A stretch of DNA of 64,000 nt from Trichocoleus sp. FACHB-46 (GTDB lineage Bacteria > Cyanobacteriota > Cyanobacteriia > FACHB-46). Both the position numbers and the translations under genes were made by a program. Below the pieces are notes generated by a model that ran no database searches, was not told the DNA's origin, and saw only the letters and a list, made by a program, of their open reading frames with translations. The stretch spans positions 62,001 to 126,000 of the forward strand of contig NZ_JACJOD010000041.1 in NCBI RefSeq assembly GCF_014695385.1, written 5' to 3'. Below, piece by piece: positions 26,490-32,505 of the stretch. Within the stretch, counting starts at the first letter, position 1. Each line of letters starts with the position of its first letter.

Positions 26490-27881
26490 ATGAATGCAAT
26501 CGTTAGCAGTTCATCTGCGGGTAGGGCTTCAGCCATGCTAGAAAAATCGATCGCCGAACTAGCTGATGTAGTACGCCAATGCGCCCATCCTCTCTCAGGT
26601 TCTGCTTCAGATTACGACCCGTTGATGGATCTAGGTGGGAATGCTCGGTTTGTCTTAATTGGCGAGGCGACACATGGCACCCATGAGTTCTATGAGCAGC
26701 GGGCTGAAATTACCAAGCGGTTGATTCAAGAAAGAGGCTTTGCAGCAGTTGCAGTAGAAGCTGACTGGCCTGATGCTTACCGAGTTAACCGCTTTGTCCA
26801 AGGCATGAGTGAGGATGCCACCAGTAACGAAGCACTGGGTAACTTTCATCGCTTCCCGACTTGGATGTGGCGAAATACAGACGTGCTGAATTTCGTTAAC
26901 TGGCTGCATCAATATAATGCAGCTTTGCCGCCAGAGAGGACTAAAGTTGGTTTCTATGGTCTTGATCTTTACAGCCTCTACAGTTCCATTGAAGCAGTGC
27001 TGAAGTATCTCGACCAAATTGATCCAGAAGCATCTCAGAGAGCGCGTTCTCGCTATGCTTGTTTCGAGCATTTCGAGGAGGATTCTCAGAGTTACGGATA
27101 TGCGACTAGCTCTGGCATGGCAGAATCCTGTGAAGGTGGAGCGGTAGATCAACTTTTAGAGTTGCAAAGACAGGCGAGTGAGTATACGCGCAGAGATGGC
27201 CCCTTAGCCGAGGATGAGTTCTTCTATGCGGAGCAGAATGCTCGACTGGTCAAGAATGCTGAGGAGTACTACCGCTCCATGTTCCGAGGGCGAGTGTCTT
27301 CTTGGAATTTGCGCGATCGCCATATGGCAGAAATACTTGACCACTTATCGGCCCATCTAGAGAAACAGCAGCAACCCGCCAAGATCGTGGTTTGGGCACA
27401 TAACTCTCACTTAGGCGATGCTAGAGCTACCGATATGGGGGAAGCGGGTGAATGGAATGTCGGTCAACTGGTGCGAGAGCGTTACGGTGAAGATGCCGTG
27501 TTGGTTGGCTTCAGCACCTATACTGGCACCGTCACAGCAGCGACCGATTGGGATGGCCCTGCTGAACTCAAGCAAGTCAGACCTGCACTGCCCAATAGCT
27601 ACGAAGCGCTCTTCCACGAGACTGGATTACCCCGCTTTTGGTTGAATCTCCGCCAAGATAATCTGGCGATCGCCCAGCTACGAAAACCCCGCTTAGAGAG
27701 GGCGATCGGCGTGATTTACCGTCCTCACTCCGAGCGGCTAAGCCACTATTTCCACACCCAGTTACCCAGCCAGTTTGATGCCATCATTCATATTGATGAC
27801 ACCCGTGCGGTCGAACCGCTAGACCGCGATGAGCCTGTCGAGGATAATGAAGTGCCCGACACTTATCCCTCAGCGCTCTGA
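26490..27881 (+). CDS. Erythromycin esterase family protein
   Basis: Protein of 463 residues. The family signature is FVLIGEATHGTHEFYEQRAE near the N-terminus, with AVAVEADWPDAYRVNRFV, FYGLDLYSLYSSI, FYAEQNARLVKNAEEYYRSM, NLRDRHMAEILDHL and IVVWAHNSHLGDARATDMG. The conserved Glu and His residues fit the hydrolase mechanism proposed for Ere enzymes, but most members of this large family are not macrolide resistance proteins and their substrates are unknown. It is the last plus-strand gene before the cassette array. No signal peptide is present. Confidence 0.88.
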   Translation: MNAIVSSSSAGRASAMLEKSIAELADVVRQCAHPLSGSASDYDPLMDLGGNARFVLIGEATHGTHEFYEQRAEITKRLIQERGFAAVAVEADWPDAYRVNRFVQGMSEDATSNEALGNFHRFPTWMWRNTDVLNFVNWLHQYNAALPPERTKVGFYGLDLYSLYSSIEAVLKYLDQIDPEASQRARSRYACFEHFEEDSQSYGYATSSGMAESCEGGAVDQLLELQRQASEYTRRDGPLAEDEFFYAEQNARLVKNAEEYYRSMFRGRVSSWNLRDRHMAEILDHLSAHLEKQQQPAKIVVWAHNSHLGDARATDMGEAGEWNVGQLVRERYGEDAVLVGFSTYTGTVTAATDWDGPAELKQVRPALPNSYEALFHETGLPRFWLNLRQDNLAIAQLRKPRLERAIGVIYRPHSERLSHYFHTQLPSQFDAIIHIDDTRAVEPLDRDEPVEDNEVPDTYPSAL

Positions 27882-28023
27882 ACAAACCAGTAAAAATTTC
27901 AATTCAAATTCTAGCGATCGCCCTTCGACACGTTTCCAAATCTTGTGTTTGTCGAAATTCTGAATAAGCGCATAGACTGTGGGCTAGCGATATCTCTTTG
28001 TATCATGAGCTTAGTCAGCTAGC

Positions 28024-28109
28024 GCCTAGATTCACCGGTGCCGCATGATCAAACTGAGGTCATTAGGCAAGCTCCGCGGCGCAGTGTCGGGTGCAATCGC
28101 TAGTTAGAC
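28024..28109 (-). other. attC recombination site, distal, right core degenerate
   Basis: On the minus strand the left core is GTCTAAC (28109-28103), a perfect RYYYAAC. Inner boxes GATTGCACC (28098-28090) and GGTGAATC (28036-28029) pair except for one extra base at 28094, the extrahelical base that gives attC its polarity. The right core reads TCTAGGC (28030-28024) instead of GTTRRRY, two mismatches, so this outer crossover site has probably decayed. Confidence 0.72.
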
Positions 28110-28201
28110 GCTGTCTGGGGAACGGGCCAGCTTAACTCCGCCAAAGGTAAAGAACACGAGCGTTGGTTCGTTGGAACCGCGGTATGCATCCTGCGCATTG
28201 C

Positions 28202-28429
28202 TCAGCTTTGCAGCAATTGCAGTATTTGCCAGGCGTCTATTTCAGTTCCTTCCCAAACGGGCTTGGTAAGCTCAGCGATTGCATACTGCTTGCCGCATTT
28301 GCGAACTACCAACGCATCGTGACAAGAGTCTGGCACGGTGGACGGATTGTCCCATTGCCCACACCCATGTTTGGCTGCTCGTGTTGAAGGTTCCAACGGT
28401 CTGTGCTGGTTAATGCGCCTCAATGCCAT
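28202..28429 (-). CDS. Unrecognised cassette ORF (downstream of two)
   Basis: Protein of about 75 residues, second ORF of the distal cassette. It starts at ATG 28429, or at TTG 28435, and overlaps the end of the preceding ORF by about 20 nt. The sequence is MALRRINQHRPLEPSTRAAK, then CGQWDNPSTVPDSCHDALVV and KQYAIAELTKPVWEGTEIDA, ending WQILQLLQS. The C-terminal half looks like a compact beta-alpha domain. I do not recognise the family. The two ORFs could also be one gene split by a frameshift, since the overlap has no clear second ribosome binding site. Confidence 0.45.
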   Translation of the reverse strand: MALRRINQHRPLEPSTRAAKHGCGQWDNPSTVPDSCHDALVVRKCGKQYAIAELTKPVWEGTEIDAWQILQLLQS

Positions 28430-28571
28430 CCTCAAATTCGGAGATCAGCAAGCCAGTGTCCTGAGCAAAATGCCAAGCCTCCTCTGCACCGAAGCGCCAG
28501 ACCCTCTGGTGCCTAGACGTCTTGCTCCCCAGTTCATTCCATCTCAACTGTTTCAACTCTTCGTAAGTCAC
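28410..28571 (-). CDS. Unrecognised small cassette ORF
   Basis: First ORF of the distal cassette, 53 residues if read from the GTG at 28571, which is preceded by AGGAGA at a good spacing. The frame is open from a TTG at 28595. It encodes TYEELKQLRWNELGSKTSRH, then QRVWRFGAEEAWHFAQDTGL and LISEFEDGIEAH, an acidic, Trp-rich, soluble protein. Small paired ORFs in cassettes are often toxin-antitoxin or unknown; nothing here identifies a toxin family. Confidence 0.45.
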   Translation of the reverse strand: MTYEELKQLRWNELGSKTSRHQRVWRFGAEEAWHFAQDTGLLISEFEDGIEAH

Positions 28572-28608
28572 GGTGTCTCCTAACTCAGCTATCAACTTGC
28601 GGTGAGGT

Positions 28609-28689
28609 GCCTAACGCCCGGCATCACCCGCCCGCGCAACATACGTGAGAGGCATTGTGATACGAGTCGGGTGCATGTGGTTGTTATGC
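28609..28689 (-). other. attC recombination site between the two cassettes
   Basis: Read on the minus strand: left core GCATAAC (28689-28683), right core GTTAGGC (28615-28609), a perfect GTTRRRY with crossover after the G at 28615. The inner boxes CATGCACCCG (28677-28668) and CGGGTGATG (28630-28622) pair along their length except for one extra G at 28674. An unpaired extra base in the left inner box is the hallmark of attC and gives the same orientation as the ORFs. Total 81 nt, within the known size range. Confidence 0.82.
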
Positions 28690-28731
28690 CTCGCCGTAGG
28701 GGATTACCGCCCCCGGTAAACGCTCCTCCGC

Positions 28732-29001
28732 CTAGACTTCGCCTTGGCTCAGGGTTGAATGGTGGATGACCCAATACAGGCCGGCCACGAAGACACCACC
28801 GAGCAGGGTGGCGAACACCCACACCATCGGTCCCACCAGAGCCGTCCTACGTCTGCGGCGCTGAAGTACACCGACATCGTGGCCAACTCCGACTGCGAAC
28901 AGGACGTTGAGTCCGACTGCGAACAGGACGTTGAGGATGACGTGCAGCAACATCACCGGTGTGGCTAGCGCCGAAAATAACTCCCAGCTTTCAGTGTCCA
29001 T
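28732..29001 (-). CDS. Small two-helix membrane protein, cassette-borne
   Basis: Protein of 89 residues, [20 protein letters not shown] onward. Two hydrophobic segments are seen: [19 protein letters not shown] (extended by a duplication) and [20 protein letters not shown], joined by a basic loop [11 protein letters not shown]. The ATG at 29001 follows GGAGG by three bases, and that ribosome binding site lies about 25 nt inside the cassette edge, as is typical. A 24-bp tandem duplication (28888-28911 and 28912-28935) repeats eight residues in frame within the first helix. The sequence is clearly more GC-rich than its flanks. No family recognised. Confidence 0.6.
   Translation of the reverse strand: MDTESWELFSALATPVMLLHVILNVLFAVGLNVLFAVGVGHDVGVLQRRRRRTALVGPMVWVFATLLGGVFVAGLYWVIHHSTLSQGEV
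28888..28935. repeat. 24-bp perfect tandem duplication
   Basis: Two identical adjacent 24-bp units (28888-28911, 28912-28935) inside the cassette membrane-protein gene. They are in frame and double the segment LNVLFAVG, lengthening the first transmembrane helix. Confidence 0.9.
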
Positions 29002-29110
29002 ATTCCTCCACAAAATACAAAAAAGGCATAACTATTACTAGGTGTACTTTTTCACCTAAGATCTCCTATGAGGTGATCAGATGACCTGTCTCTCCATAAT
29101 TAGCTTTTGA

Positions 29111-29144
29111 GGTTATTATGCGGAAAGTTTTCCGCATAATAACC
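29111..29144. repeat. Perfect 34-nt palindrome
   Basis: GGTTATTATGCGGAAA (29111-29126) and its exact complement (29129-29144) flank a two-base centre. The 16-bp arms resemble a tyrosine-recombinase core or a transposon end remnant. There is no T-run directly after it, so a simple terminator is less likely. Confidence 0.75.
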
Positions 29145-29165
29145 CTGAACAGTACGCTTCGGTAG

Positions 29166-29193
29166 AAAGGCGAAGTAAATGTTTCGCCTTTTT
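29166..29193 (+). terminator. Intrinsic terminator-like hairpin
   Basis: AAAGGCGAA (29166-29174) pairs with TTCGCCTTT (29183-29191) around an 8-nt loop, ending in a T-run on the plus strand. No plus-strand gene lies directly upstream, so it may be a leftover of a gene displaced by the cassette insertion. Confidence 0.55.
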
Positions 29194-29387
29194 AGCTCCT
29201 GAACTCAGCCTAAGATCCCATAACAGCTAATTAGCCTGACTCGAGGAGAAATTTGTGGAGTAATAGGATAAAAATCAAGTGATTATATTCAAGTTAAGGC
29301 ATAGAGCGATCGCCCTTCCAACCACAAAACTCACCACTCTTGACTAGCAAGTCAAGTGTTGTAGCTAACAGCAGGAGTGCTTTAGTT

Positions 29388-29792
29388 CTAACCTTGACTT
29401 TGCAGAGCTTGCAGCTTGGCTCGAACTGTTTCAATGCGTTTGCGGTTAACCCCTAAATCCGATTTGCCCAAGCGCGAGGCCGATCGCACGTGAATCACTT
29501 GCTGAACTTCATCCAGGTAAAATTCCACGTCATCCACATAGCCCATCAAAGCGCTTTTGAATTCTGCGTACAAGTAGTTAGGCCTTTCCGTAACGATGGT
29601 TGTACGCTCCAGATTTTGGATCACCGTTTTGAGGTCAGCGATCGCTTGGGTTGCTGTGGAGGTGTAAGTCAAAGGGGCAATCTGACAAGTTGGGCTTGTA
29701 CTTTGGCTATTGACACAGTTAGGGGTATTTGGGCAGGGTGCTAAGCTACCATTTTGAACGCCAAGATTAGTGGGCCGTTTGCCAGCAAACAC
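29388..29792 (-). CDS. DUF1499 domain protein
   Basis: Protein of 134 residues. It has the family blocks LAPCPNTPNCVNSQS near the N-terminus, RTTIVTERPNYLYAEFKSAL in the middle and VEFYLDEVQQVIHVRSASRL followed by GKSDLGVNRKRIETVRAKL at the end. DUF1499 proteins are small, widespread in cyanobacteria and plants, and of unknown function. The GTG start at 29792 is preceded by GGAGGAAG at suitable spacing. No clear signal peptide is seen from this start. Confidence 0.88.
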   Translation of the reverse strand: MFAGKRPTNLGVQNGSLAPCPNTPNCVNSQSTSPTCQIAPLTYTSTATQAIADLKTVIQNLERTTIVTERPNYLYAEFKSALMGYVDDVEFYLDEVQQVIHVRSASRLGKSDLGVNRKRIETVRAKLQALQSQG

Positions 29793-29914
29793 AGTTCTTC
29801 CTCCAATGCATTAACCAAGACCTTTGTGAGCTTACCATCCCTAGCCCTTGCCTCTGCTAAACTTCCCAACAGGTACCCATGATTTGCTCATAATTTGATA
29901 GAGGAGATTTGGTT

Positions 29915-30199
29915 ATGGCTGATCCATTAACCCCTAGTATTAGCGATCGCATTTGCAAACATATGAACGAAGACCATGCCGAGGCGATCGTGCTTTATGC
30001 CAAAGCCTATGCTGGAGCGACCAGTGCCACTGCGGCGGAGATGGTTTCGATTGATGCCCAAGGGATGAACTTGATGGCTCAGGTTGAGGGAGCGATAACC
30101 CCACTTCGGGTTGAGTTTGACCACGAACTGCAAGACTCGGAAGATGCTCACCAAACTTTGATTGCCATGGTAAGACAAGCTCGGACCCAGCCCCAGTAG
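29915..30199 (+). CDS. DUF2470 domain protein
   Basis: Protein of 94 residues that is nearly all domain: SISDRICKHMNEDHAEAIVL, YAGATSATAAEMVSIDAQGM and LRVEFDHELQDSEDAHQTLI. DUF2470 is the C-terminal module of HugZ-like heme oxygenases and of the plant chloroplast DGR proteins, and the HMNEDH block can contact heme iron; here it stands alone. GAGGAG sits 8 nt before the ATG at 29915. Role unknown, possibly heme or pyridoxamine-oxidase-like chemistry with a partner. Confidence 0.87.
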   Translation: MADPLTPSISDRICKHMNEDHAEAIVLYAKAYAGATSATAAEMVSIDAQGMNLMAQVEGAITPLRVEFDHELQDSEDAHQTLIAMVRQARTQPQ

Positions 30200-30276
30200 C
30201 ACGTTCGACAACTGCCGCAGTCCTAGGCTGCAACACATTAAGATTGAAGAGAAGACTTTAGTACAGATGTACGTTT

Positions 30277-30846
30277 ATGGTTCAGTATACGCTAGCGCAA
30301 AGCCCTGAAATTATTCTGACTGTATCTGGCAAAGATTCTGCCAAAGCCCGTGAAAAGGCAATGGATCAGCTGATGGAGCTGATGGATTCAGGCAAGTTAC
30401 CGACCGATTTGGCAGAAGGATTTGGCCCTCAACAATTTATTGAAGTGAAAGAACCAAGCTCAACGGTCTCCGCCGACGAAGATGCTGTCACCCAGGCAGT
30501 GCAAATTCTCAGCAACTTGGCTACGCTCAAGCTGAAGGTGCAAGAATTGCGTTCTGAAGCAGTCAAAGTGCGAGAGCAGGTCGATATTCTGTTTACAGAT
30601 GAGTCGGTGAGCGAGGAGGCGATCGCCAACCTCAAAGAAGGCTTCAAAACCTTGAAGACTTTTGCTCAAACCAACCTCCGTTACCGAGAAGCTAGAGCCC
30701 AAGCAGAAGAGGCGCGGACTGTACTGGACCAAGCGCTCCAATCGCCGGACTCTAAAGCTTCATCGGACCCTAAAACAGATAAACCGAGTGACGCCAAAGC
30801 GAGTGACAAAACTACTGACACTAAGGCCGAGAAATCTGGCAAATAG
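30277..30846 (+). CDS. Hypothetical coiled-coil protein with charged tail
   Basis: Protein of 189 residues. The first 70 residues (MVQYTLAQSPEIILTVSGKD, EKAMDQLMELMDSGKLPTDL, GFGPQQFIEV) form a compact domain; residues 75-155 are predicted coiled coil; the tail after residue 158 is a Lys/Asp/Ser/Thr-rich disordered segment (SDPKTDKPSDAKASDKTTDT). It resembles conserved cyanobacterial proteins of unknown function. It is soluble and probably cytoplasmic. It converges on crtW with only 5 nt between the stop codons. Confidence 0.72.
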   Translation: MVQYTLAQSPEIILTVSGKDSAKAREKAMDQLMELMDSGKLPTDLAEGFGPQQFIEVKEPSSTVSADEDAVTQAVQILSNLATLKLKVQELRSEAVKVREQVDILFTDESVSEEAIANLKEGFKTLKTFAQTNLRYREARAQAEEARTVLDQALQSPDSKASSDPKTDKPSDAKASDKTTDTKAEKSGK

Positions 30847-30851
30847 TGTGC

Positions 30852-31712
30852 TCAGATCGTTCCTTGTGCTTTAGCCGCTCCGGGTAGTTGCCACCAAGCT
30901 AGCTGCGGGTACTCATGGTGCTCCTCGTGATAGCCAAAGTGATAGCAGGTAATGAAAGACCAGAAAACTGGAAGGGGGTTACTTTGGGCCCGATGGTGAT
31001 TTTTGTATCCTCCTTCTGGTTCTCGGTGCGGCAGGTAGGTGCCAAAGAAAAACAGTTGTACCGAGCTGGAGATCGAAGGAATGACCCAAAACAGCGTCAT
31101 GTTTTCTGCTGGCAAAGCCAGCGTCAAGCGAATGGTGTGAAAGAGCGCAACTAAGGCCAATATTCTGACCCAGCTCCAGTGGGATTTCATGAACTGAAAG
31201 TACCAAGCAAAAAAATTCTGATGCTTGCCATTATGAGAATCTGGGTCTCGTTCGCTCACTGGATGCTGATGATGTTGCCAATGTTTTTGCTTTAGCTTCT
31301 CGAAAGAAAACAGGGCATAGCAAGATAAAGCAATCGCTCCCATTCCATCATTAATCTTGGAGTTTTTGGGATATACCGCTCCATGCATCGCATCATGCGC
31401 GACGATGAATAGCCCTGTGTAGAGAAACATTTGCCAAACCATCAGCGGCAGTTTCCACAACAAGGGCCACGCGGAGATATCTAAGCTCAACAAGCAAGCT
31501 AAACTCGTCGCCCAAAGGCTTAACATGCCTATTGCAGTGATCAGGCTACGGTTTGCTTCTTTCGCGGGGTCAGCGATCGTTACCTCTTCTTTTAATGGGG
31601 CAGCGGGTGGGGATACTTGCTCAGAGGAAATCAAATCTTCAGCTCCAGATAACGATTGACTTAAGTAGGCAGATACAAAGCTAAGCAGCCACCGCTCAGC
31701 GTGGGTAAACAA
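30852..31712 (-). CDS. crtW: Beta-carotene ketolase, CrtW type
   Basis: Protein of up to 286 residues. It has several hydrophobic segments and the three histidine clusters of the CrtW di-iron site: FIVAHDAMHG, KHWQHHQHP and HFGYHEEHHEYPQLAWWQLP. These match cyanobacterial ketolases that add keto groups to beta-carotene to give echinenone and canthaxanthin in the membrane. The start is uncertain: the frame opens at a TTG (31712) without a clear ribosome binding site, and the first 50 residues are not needed by the family. Echinenone or canthaxanthin is also the ligand of orange carotenoid protein, but no ocp gene is in the window. Confidence 0.92.
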   Translation of the reverse strand: MFTHAERWLLSFVSAYLSQSLSGAEDLISSEQVSPPAAPLKEEVTIADPAKEANRSLITAIGMLSLWATSLACLLSLDISAWPLLWKLPLMVWQMFLYTGLFIVAHDAMHGAVYPKNSKINDGMGAIALSCYALFSFEKLKQKHWQHHQHPVSERDPDSHNGKHQNFFAWYFQFMKSHWSWVRILALVALFHTIRLTLALPAENMTLFWVIPSISSSVQLFFFGTYLPHREPEGGYKNHHRAQSNPLPVFWSFITCYHFGYHEEHHEYPQLAWWQLPGAAKAQGTI

Positions 31713-31861
31713 TTTCTATGAAGAATATTTACTTTAATCCCGTCTGCCTCCTAAACCAAGGCTTTCTGGCAGAACTAATGCAAAAAGTGGAGTTGGATGT
31801 GTCGATTTTCCAACTTAACCATTCCGAGACTCTAGATGAATAGGACATTGGGCCATAGCAA

Positions 31862-31922
31862 AACCTTGTGGTCAGACTGGCAACTTAAGCTGAGTTAAGG
31901 CCACCAGTCTAACGACAAGGTT
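31862..31922 (-). terminator. Long imperfect hairpin downstream of hliP
   Basis: AACCTTGT (31862-31869) pairs with ACAAGGTT (31915-31922), and AGACTGG (31874-31880) pairs with CCAGTCT (31904-31910), with a nested CTTAA/TTAAG. On the minus strand the structure ends in TTTT, so it probably terminates hliP, whose stop is 54 nt upstream. Confidence 0.7.
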
Positions 31923-31975
31923 GGATGCTTATGACTTATTCAGTGATTAACAGTCAGTTACTAACGAGCCAGTGA

Positions 31976-32191
31976 CTAACGAGCGATGTACTGGGGTAAG
32001 AAGTGCAGCACGTCACGCAATACACTGTAACCGTTCAAATCCCACAACAGATATGCCAAGAAACCAATCATGGCTAGACGACCGTTCCATAGCTCGGCTT
32101 GGGGATTCCAACCAAACAAAAAGGCGTTCCGATCTTTGCCGTTATAAGCGTTAGCAACAGTGGGTAGATCAGCAGAAGGACGAGATTCCAT
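31976..32191 (-). CDS. hliP: High-light-inducible (Hli/Scp) chlorophyll-binding protein
   Basis: Protein of 71 residues with one transmembrane helix. NPQAELWNGRLAMIGFLAYL is the chlorophyll a/b-binding motif, with E and N-G-R-xx-M as pigment ligands. Such proteins sit in thylakoid membranes, bind chlorophyll and carotenoid, and protect photosystem II assembly intermediates under strong light. ATG at 32191 is chosen because GAGG lies 9 nt before it; the frame is open from 32221. The neighbour crtW lies on the same strand, giving a photoprotection pair. Confidence 0.93.
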   Translation of the reverse strand: MESRPSADLPTVANAYNGKDRNAFLFGWNPQAELWNGRLAMIGFLAYLLWDLNGYSVLRDVLHFLPQYIAR

Positions 32192-32205
32192 ATTTACATT
32201 CCTCA

Positions 32206-32229
32206 ACGAACTTGTTAACAAACTTGTTA
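32206..32229 (-). promoter_or_regulatory. Paired 12-bp direct repeats upstream of hliP
   Basis: Two adjacent 12-bp units, ACGAACTTGTTA and ACAAACTTGTTA, lie 15-38 nt before the hliP start codon in the leader region. TATAGTAT further up (about 32235-32242) could be part of a -10 element on the minus strand. The repeats resemble, but do not clearly match, the paired TTACA high-light element bound by RpaB, so this is only a candidate operator. Confidence 0.35.
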
Positions 32230-32505
32230 TGTCCCTATAGTATCGAGTTGCCTCTAAGCCGCAGTCTGCCTAGGGTGCGAAACTATAGGCCCTCCTTCTG
32301 ACCGATGTAAAGAAACTTTAAGCTAAAACGGCTCTAACTAAAGATGAGTACAGGCAAGTACAAGCCCGAACTCTACAATTCGACAGAGGCTGAGTCGGCA
32401 AAGGCAGGTGCGTTAAAATGGCTCAACTTTAAGGATTGGGGTTTAAGAATCGAGGGCTGATTGAGCCAAGATTTACTTTGCTGCACGCGATCGCTTGAGA
32501 GAGCC
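32230..32505. promoter_or_regulatory. Divergent promoter region, hliP and GH63-like gene
   Basis: With the paired repeats at 32206-32229 this makes a 314-bp gap between two divergent start codons. No ORF is supported. Purine-rich GAGAGAG just before 32506 is the ribosome binding site of the glycosidase gene. Confidence 0.4.

Larger units (their letters stand above)
28024..29032 (-). mobile_element. Integron cassette array without integrase (CALIN), two cassettes
   Basis: About 1.0 kb between the erythromycin-esterase-family and DUF1499 genes. It holds two attC-type sites (28609-28689 and 28024-28109), both oriented toward lower coordinates. The first cassette read on the minus strand spans 29031 down to 28615 (417 bp), the second 28614 down to 28030 (585 bp). 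Each carries minus-strand ORFs upstream of its own attC, the normal cassette order. No IntI-type integrase gene lies within the window, so this is either an orphan cluster or cassettes inserted at a secondary site. HIP1 octamers, common in the flanks, are absent from the array, which supports foreign origin. Confidence 0.8.
29033..29387. other. Intergenic region upstream of the cassette array
   Basis: 355 bp with no ORF that I can support. It contains a short inverted repeat TAGGTG/CACCTA beside the array edge (about 29041-29060), the 34-nt palindrome at 29111-29144 and a terminator-like hairpin at 29166-29193. An attI site and integrase would be expected here in a complete integron; no integrase is present. 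Confidence 0.5.

Noticed and set aside
26655-27152. Long minus-strand frame (165 codons) inside the erythromycin-esterase-family gene
   Set aside because: It is antisense to a well-conserved gene, Cys- and Arg-rich, and matches no family; a codon-bias shadow.
26490-27881. Macrolide resistance gene next to the cassettes
   Set aside because: The gene is on the opposite strand, outside the attC limits and belongs to a broad family; nothing ties it to the array or to resistance.
28163-28583. Plus-strand frames within the distal cassette
   Set aside because: The attC orientation and the ribosome binding sites support minus-strand genes; the plus frames show no start signals.
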